NCBI GenBank assembly: GCA_036346225.1
Contig: JARFIW010000658.1
Coordinates: 310,001 to 374,000, forward strand
Source: Platerodrilus igneus
Lineage: Eukaryota > Arthropoda > Insecta > Coleoptera > Lycidae
Reading direction: 5' to 3'
Length of the DNA: 64,000 nucleotides
The notes below the pieces were generated by a model. The model made no database searches and was not told the origin of the DNA. It saw only the letters and a program-made list of their open reading frames with translations. Shown in pieces: positions 58,378 to 64,000 of this stretch; position 1 is the first letter of the stretch, and each line of letters opens with the position of its first letter. Made by a program: the position numbers and the translations under genes.

Positions 58378-58920
58378 TCATCATTAGGTCTTTATTCCTG
58401 GAACTGGTTAGACACGTACCATCATTGTTTCCTATACTGAACTAACCTAAAATATGCACAGCCTGCATCAATCACTATCTGGTCTAGGTCTACATCTACC
58501 TTCTTTTTCCTATCTCTGCTTGTAATATATCCCATACTATTCTCCAAAATGCCTTAGAACGTATTCTGCCCTTCTATGTCTCCTATTTTTTTTCCCACAG
58601 ATATTCTTCTTCCCCTACTTTTTCTATAACCTATTTGTTATTAACTTTGTCTGTTCATGTTATCCTTCTCATACATCCGAAGCACAGCATTCTAAAAGGC
58701 TGCTACCGTTTTTCTGTCTGCTTTTCCTTCTGCCCGTATTTAATAGACATACTATGCTGTACTCCACACATATGCTTTCAACAATTTTCTTCTTGTTTCT
58801 GTTCTTTGTCTTTCATCATACGAGCTGTTTTTTCTTGTTAGATGCAGTTCGGTCCCCTTCTATTGTTTTACCATCATATACCCTATTTACCCTATTTCTC
58901 CGACATTCAATGGTTGTGGG
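58378..58920 (-). mobile_element. RTE LINE copy A, 5'-truncated 3' end
   Basis: Opens on the plus strand with tcatcatcattagg, the reverse complement of the RTE (TGA)n tail, and continues with the 3' end and C-terminal region of the RTE ORF (plus-strand blocks tctggtctaggtctacat, ttcttcccctac.tttt, ccgaagcacagcatt). Truncated at about 58915 (ttctccgacattcaatgg). Confidence 0.75.
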
Positions 58921-58931
58921 GTGGGGGGGGG

Positions 58932-59245
58932 GGCGTCGCCGTGGATCAATGTAGTAAGCGTAAGACTACGGATCCCAAGGTCCTGGGTTCGAATCCCGAC
59001 ACGGCCGACTGCTTGAAAAATGGCAAGTGAGCATTTTTCACAAAATTACGCCCTCGTTCGGATGAGAGGTTAAATGGAGGTCCCGTGTGTGAGTGTTGTC
59101 ACGCACGTTAAAGATTCCTACCTTGCCTGGAACGGCAAGGGTTTTGCAAAATTCTAAATTTTTAGGCAACAAAAAACTCGCCTCTTGGCCAATGTAGTAC
59201 CTTCGGGTGGAGCATTGGAAAAGCACATATAAGGTTGTGAAGGGG
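58932..59245 (+). mobile_element. tRNA-derived SINE, plus-strand copy
   Basis: Head gccgtggatcaatgtagtaagcg (A-box region, mutated), B box GGTTCGAATCC at 58986-58996, the conserved block gaggtcccgtgtgtgagtgt and gtcacgcacgttaaagat (about 59078-59114), and the 3' end taccttcgggtggagcattgg. A G-rich run (58917-58933) precedes it. No clean target duplication. Confidence 0.85.
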
Positions 59246-59379
59246 GGTAAGCAGCCTGTGGCTGCCAAGTTCCCCCATCACTTGAACATTTACAGATTTA
59301 ATATTTTTTCCAATATATCTTTTCGCACAGTTATCATTAGTTGCAGATAATCATCAGATTTATCTGCGCTTATTTTTTC

Positions 59380-59540
59380 GTCATTAGGTTTCCGCCTCAA
59401 AGTTGGTTGGACACGTACCTGTACTTATTTATATTCTGAGCTAGCCTACACAGTTCCCTGAAATTATCATACAGCTCGATTCCCCTTTTATTGTTTTCTA
59501 ATTTTACGCCTTATTTTACCGAGATTCAGTGTAGACATTT
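59380..59540 (-). mobile_element. RTE LINE copy B, short 3' fragment with internal deletion
   Basis: cgtcattaggtttccgcc...gttggttggacacgtacct, then ctgagctagcctacac, then a jump to tcgattccccttttattgtt and ccgagattcag, which matches the inner edge of copy A. So the middle of the tail is deleted and the 5' breakpoint resembles copy A. Confidence 0.6.
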
Positions 59541-59654
59541 GCCGAAATAATAGTCTTCCAGTAAATCATTTTACACAATTACCATTATTCGAGAATATTG
59601 CCCAATCAATACTTGTAGTTGCTTATAATAATTATCATGTTTAAGTATAGTTAA

Positions 59655-61720
59655 TTTCTCCATAATTAATTTATCCATCTTGGAACTGGTTGGATGCATA
59701 CCTCCATTGATTTTTATTCTGAGCTAGTCTACACGTTTTCCTGAAACTCCTACAGCCTACATCTTTCACTATCTGTGTGCAGTAGTTTCACCTAGGTCTA
59801 CCTTTTCTTCTCTTTTTTTCTATTTCCGCTTCTAATATACTCCGTACTATTCCTCGTGCTGTAGTATGTGGCTTATTATCCTATCTCTCCTATTTTTTAC
59901 CGTTTTTCACATATTTCTTTCTTCCCCTAACATTTTTAGTATCTCTTCGTTCTTAACTTTGTCTGTCCATGATATCTTCATCATACGTCTGTAGCACCAC
60001 ATTTCAAAGCCTTTTAGCTTTTTCTTGTCCGCTTTTCTTACTGCCCAGGCTTCGCAGCCGTACAGTGCTGAGCTCTACACATATATTTTAAGCATCCTTT
60101 TCCTTGTTTCTATGTTTGTTGTCTTTGAACACAGTAGTTGTTTTTTCTCGTTAAATGTTGCACGATATTGTACTAATCTTTGTTTTATATCTTTTGCGCT
60201 TTTCCCATGTTGCGTTATTTGGCTTCATAGGTAACAGAAATCCTTAACCCCTTGTAAGTTCGTGTTACATATTTGTATCCTTGTTTTTGATTTATTTTCC
60301 ACTCCTTGCGATACTAATACTTTAGTTTTAGTTTTGTTAATTTTCATACCGTATCTCTCTGTTAGAACCGTTTCCATTTCGCTAAGAGCAGCTTCTAACT
60401 CTTCCTTGCTAGATGCTAATACCGTTATATCATCTGCAAACCTAAGCATATCAATTTTTGTCTGTGTATAGTAATACCAAATGTCTTCCTGCATTTGACA
60501 GTATTCATTACCTCTTCAATGTACAAGTTAAAAATTAATGGGGATAGGGCACATCCCTGTTTACTTCTTTACGTTCCTGCTCTAATTCTATTACTGCTGT
60601 TTGCTCTTTGTATAAGCTATATACTATCCGTCTATCCCTACAACTCATTCCAATTTTTTTTAGTATTTCGAACATTTTTTTTCCATTTTACATTGTCAAA
60701 TGCTTATTCCAGATCTACAAACCCTATATACACCCTGTCTCCTTTTTCTATTGTTTTCTGCATTATCTCTCTCAGAGCTAAAATAGCCTCCCGTGTTCCC
60801 ATATTTCGCCTAAATCCAAATTGGTCTTCTCCTAGTATTTCTTCAGCTCGTTTTTCCAATCGTCTTTGTACAATTGTAGTTAATATTTTTGATACGTGTG
60901 CTGTCAAACTTATTGTTCGAAAATTTCACATCTATCTGCGCCTTTCTTTTTTGGTATAGTTACTACGATGTTACGTTTGAAATCTTTGGGTATCTCGCCT
61001 GTCTCATACATATAGTTTACAAGTTTGAACAGACGTTCTGTTACTGCTTATCCAGCGGCTATTAGAGTTTTTGCTTGCACCTTATCTGTACTCGGTGTCT
61101 TACCGTTTTTCAGACCCTTTAATGCTAATTCAAACTCATCTCTAAGTATAGGATATCCCAAGTCATCATTTTCTATGTCTGATTACTGTTCTAATGCAGT
61201 TAGTTCCCCTTCTGCATATAAATTCCCTATATATTCTTGCCAACTACCCACTTTCTCTACATTTTATTTAATGCCGTTTTCTCTCGCGTCCCTTATATTT
61301 TTGCTATACGGTTTTATATTCCTAAAATTCATTCTAATTAGTTTGTATGTTTTATCTGTCTTTCCTATTTCCATCTTAGTTAGTACCTCTTTGCCATGTT
61401 CATCAATCCATTGTTCTTTAGCTTTCTTGCATTTGCGAATAATTTTCCATTTTATGGTTTTGTATCTCTGTTTTCCTGCTTCGTCTGATTTATTTTTGTA
61501 TCTTCGTCTTTCTTCTATTAAATTCAGGATATCCTTTTTTATCCATGGTTTTTATTTTCTTTTTGTGTATACTTCAGAATATCTCTGGCCGCCATGTTTA
61601 GGCTGCATTTAATCTTATTTCATTTCGTTTCTACTTCCTTAGTATCAGATATTTACCCGATATCTTTCAGCAATTAATTTGACTTTTTTTTAAATCTTTT
61701 TGGAATATCTTTATCTTTTA
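59655..61720 (-). pseudogene. RTE LINE copy C, reverse transcriptase and 3' end
   Basis: Seen on the minus strand: a linker at 61600-61060, then AHVSKILTTIVQRRLEKRAE, EILGEDQFGFRRNMGTREAI and VYIGFVDLE (60907-60704), IDMLRFADDITVLASSKEEL (60460-60400) with intact FADD, KINKTKTKVLVSQ, QICNTNLQGVKDFCYL (60225), then the C-terminal domain and 3' end down to 59655. Known: RTE reverse transcriptase. Better preserved in the active site than the 33280 copy, which has FADY. The endonuclease is missing (5' truncation near 61720). The plus-strand ORFs across it are antisense shadows. Confidence 0.85.
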
Positions 61721-61723
61721 GTC

Positions 61724-62190
61724 AAGTTTCCAAAACATCTACCTGACAATATAGACATCACTCTTAAAAGAAGAATTCCTGGGAAACACGGAAACCTTAA
61801 AATTTTCTACAATGAAGGTAATTGTGTGGATGTGGACTATTTTTTCTAGAAGTCTTATAAGAACAACATAGTTATGACCAGAAACGAAAAGGGATAATAA
61901 TGTAGTTGAAATCAATCTTCAAAGCAACACACCTTCAACAGAACAATTTCTAAATGATTTACTCTTTGGAGTAGGTGGAATTTGGTACCAGCTGTCTAAA
62001 GAAAGTCTTGTTAAAATTGCTAATAGGATAATTGAATTGGGAACTGGTCAACTTATTTTCTATGAAGATAATTTAATAGAATCAAACGAAAGTACCAAGG
62101 TTTTGGATATATTTCCGGCATCGACTAAAACAAAATTGACTGTGAACAAATCTAAAATCTACGCTTTAGACCGCTTTTATTATTATTAAA
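61724..62190 (+). pseudogene. unrecognised decayed coding region, about 155 codons in two frames
   Basis: Seen: frame 1 (about 61724-61892) reads KFPKHLPDNIDITLKRRIPG, KHGNLKIFYNEGN, DVDYFF, stop, KSYKNNIVMTRNEKG. A shift then leads to frame 2 (61882-62190), open for about 100 codons: NNVVEINLQSNTPSTEQFLN, DLLFGVGGIWYQLSKESLVK, IANRIIELGTGQLIFYEDNL and on to a TAA at about 62188. The composition is protein-like, with balanced charge and hydrophobic spacing. I do not recognise the family; a virus-derived or large-DNA-transposon origin is possible but unsupported. It is directly bordered by the truncated RTE copy C. Confidence 0.4.
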
Positions 62191-62436
62191 AATAAGTTTA
62201 ACAATCTGATTGTAACAAAACCTAGTGAGACAGAATGTGATATAACAATAAGATAAATATTGTATCGAATATTGTAGTTGTAAGCAAAATTAAAAAATAA
62301 AAAAGCGAAGCTCTATAGAAACAGCACTTGCATTGGCCAAAACAAGACGAAGTTAAAAGTAAGAGCAAAAAGCTTCAACCTTCAGCAAAAAATGTCATAT
62401 GCTATAACATCTCGCTAGTAGTTGTAATGCCAACAA

Positions 62437-62643
62437 AAGCAGTGAACAAACAGAAAAGGAAGAAACAATAAAAAAAAGATTAGAAAGAAGTACTAGAGAG
62501 CTAGCACTAAATCAAAAAAATGTTCAAAAACTGAAAAATAAAAATTCTAAAATTGAAGAGGAACAAAACCTTAATAAAAATAGCACAAAAATAAGAAGAC
62601 TGATGAACTTGATGAGCCGCTTAAAAATTACAATAGACTCCTG
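62437..62643 (+). other. coiled-coil-like open stretch
   Basis: One frame reads SSEQTEKEETIKKRLERSTR, ELALNQKNVQKLKNKNSKIE and RRLMNLMSRLKITIDS, then stop. Heptad-like Lys/Glu/Leu pattern, of the kind that follows a THAP domain in P-element-like proteins, but no THAP domain is seen upstream. Flanking DNA is A-rich, so this may be composition only. Confidence 0.25.
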
Positions 62644-62811
62644 AAACTTCAAAAAACGCAAATATAGTTATAGAAAAATAACAGAGCAGAAATAAGAATA
62701 AAACAACAGTTAAAAAACCAAAATAGCCCACAAATGAGAACACCAAAATAGATTCAATAAAACTTCCGGACAGAATGCTAAATCAACTTTTGTAGTTATA
62801 AACTATGACAC

Positions 62812-63071
62812 TACATTTGATTTTACAATGCTCCAGTCGAAGGTACACGTTGGTCAAGAAGCGATTTTATCTTCTACCTGGAAATTTGGAATTTTGCCGA
62901 ACCCTTGCTGTTCCAAGCAAGATAGGCATCTTTAAGATGCGTGACAATACTCACACACGGAACCTACATTTTATCTCTCATTCGAACGAGGACTTATTTT
63001 TGTGAAAAATGATCTTCTAACATTTTTCAATCGAACCGTGTCGAGATTCAAACCCGAGACCTTGGGCATCG
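62812..63071 (-). mobile_element. tRNA-derived SINE, truncated and diverged copy
   Basis: Minus-strand copy of the same SINE. The 3' end (plus caatgctccagtcgaaggta) and conserved block are present. The B box is degenerate (ggattcaaacc-like) and the A box is lost: the copy stops at cttgggcat (63070). Possible target duplication taaactatgaca (62800-62811) / taaaccatgaaa (63072-63083), 2 mismatches. Confidence 0.75.
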
Positions 63072-63083
63072 TAAACCATGAAA

Positions 63084-64000
63084 ACCAAAAATATCCAGAA
63101 TTAATAAAAGGAATTGAAAATCAAGAATATGTAAGTAAGCGTTTTGGAAATAACAGCAAAAATGTTGGAGATGACCAAGATTTGCAGATCTAATACGGCC
63201 CAAGTGTGAGAGAATTGTCAAAAAGATATCCGAGCTAATAGAACAAGGTACGGGTCCTTTTAAGGTTAAATTGTAATCTTTTCGTTTATTATAAGCCAAT
63301 GTTCAATTATTTAGATTTATTTGTCCATTTCTTAGGTTTTGCACTTTTTTTTAAATAAATATTCATTTAAAGTTATTCAAACTAACAATAGAGTGATTTC
63401 AACATACTTTAAGATACATCAGATCATCAAAAAATAAATGTGCTTGTACACTAGCTTTAGTAAAAAAAAAGGTGAGTAGCCACCAACGTGAAGAGATCGC
63501 ATAATTGTTCATTCACTGGCTAATCTACCCAACTAAATGTAAGGTTTGCCTACAGCAGTACTTGTAATTTTAATTCAAGGATATTATTCAACCGAAGATT
63601 TATTTGTTTCAATTTAGTGTTTTTGTCAGCTGTCATAACAACATTAGAACAAATAACATTAAGAAAATGACACTACTAACTTAGCATTGGTAGGGGAAAT
63701 GGCTGGACCAAGCGCTTTCTCTTCCGACTCCGACTGTGGGTGGTTCTAAACTAATAATTCACAAGGTGGTCTATATCGACCTCTGAGAGTTGACTCCGAA
63801 CTGCAAGGGGTCTATGTCAGCGAAAACACAAATTGGGGTGCATGAGATGTAAAAGTGGATTCACAAGAATGAATTCCATTTAAACAATTCGCAATCGAAA
63901 TTTCAGCTTCCCATAAATGAAATATATATTTTATAGCAAAATTTGGAAAATCGCATTCTATCGGGGAACAATTAATTTTGCTAGCCATTGAAGGGGTTTT
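63084..64000. other. AT-rich noncoding DNA
   Basis: No gene, RNA or clear repeat recognised up to the window edge. A slightly GC-richer patch (63690-63840) has no ORF. Confidence 0.4.

Larger units (their letters stand above)
55926..58385 (+). pseudogene. remnant of a multicopy arthropod gene of unknown function, in two parts
   Basis: Seen: part 1 (55930-56400) reads WMNGSHHMPFAVPVIWKGAN, SKSKRSVKYSNLSSAIRPVP, HWEDLPVPD and LVRDLNFSKKQSDLVASQLK, GWNFLKRGTK. Part 2 (57612-58385) reads KDYGLIYCNN, LEDLVHVHQTIEWCLFIDSS, KVSLKAMLLHNENK, DLKIIALLVGLQFRCTKFSC, FLCERDSRN, PLVKPESLYLPSLHIKLRLM and ends near IGDEHGEQFH. Known: I recognise this motif series from many unannotated repeated arthropod proteins, probably transposon-linked, but no biochemical role is known to me. 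A 1.2-kb LTR-element fragment splits it at 56400-57612, and an RTE copy inserted at 58378. Frameshifted and dead. Confidence 0.55.

Noticed and set aside
58932..59005. Possible tRNA gene (A and B boxes)
   Set aside because: The tRNA-like head continues into a SINE body shared with three other copies; the acceptor stem does not close.
60495..61612. Long plus-strand ORFs (154 and 195 codons)
   Set aside because: They are antisense to the RTE reverse transcriptase, which reads with clear motifs on the minus strand.

Overview
The window is an AT-rich stretch of a large, repeat-laden arthropod genome, most likely an insect. The evidence is the mix of transposon families: Penelope-like, RTE, R1/I-like and Jockey-like LINEs; Ty3/gypsy-type LTR elements with a lysine-tRNA-type primer site; IS630/mariner, pogo/Tigger and ZMYM1/TTF-type hAT transposases; and a tRNA-derived SINE. 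I cannot name the order or species. I found no intact host gene. Nearly every long open frame is a decayed transposon protein or an antisense shadow of one. All protein calls come from reading translations by eye and from remembered family motifs; no search was run.

Layout. 1-860: tail of a Penelope-like element with a hammerhead-ribozyme-like motif. 2255-7205: a broken pogo/Tigger element carrying three or more nested insertions, including a 504-bp insert with a perfect 14-bp target duplication, a 1.4-kb TIR element and a 0.9-kb long-inverted-repeat element. 7566-7783: foldback MITE. 8437-8800: 5' fragment of the RTE family that recurs at 33280. 9637-10291: an LTR-like segment with a TATA-like box, an array of seven small hairpins sharing a loop sequence, and three primer-site-like repeats. 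10290-11372: mariner remnant. 11410-17558: minus-strand gypsy-type element with 1.9-kb LTRs that keeps gag/protease pieces but lacks polymerase.

17559-30590 is mostly noncoding: a second gag remnant, six (TA)n tracts, several tandem repeats and a tandem array of primer-site-like units. 30594-32270: Penelope and R1/I-like LINE remnants on the minus strand. 32584-32879: SINE with an 11-bp target duplication. 33280-36372: near full-length but dead RTE LINE. 39078-39490: mariner tail. 39561-44512: minus-strand hAT transposase gene, split by a SINE (13-bp duplication) and by about 1.85 kb of foreign DNA. 44546-49113: large non-autonomous LTR element with nearly identical LTRs and no coding interior, probably the youngest insertion here.

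49825-50004: a self-complementary GC-rich island. 50640-52535: hAT fragment and Jockey-like ORF1. 53822-54490: another mariner. 55930-58385: remnant of an arthropod multicopy gene of unknown function, interrupted by an LTR-element fragment. 58378-61720: three truncated RTE copies in one orientation, plus a SINE. 61724-62190: an unrecognised decayed coding stretch.

The window records layered insertion rather than a gene pathway. The best candidates for something undescribed are the hairpin array at 9768-10010, the repeated primer-site units at 10181-10291 and 26321-26600, and the unrecognised coding remnant at 61724-62190.
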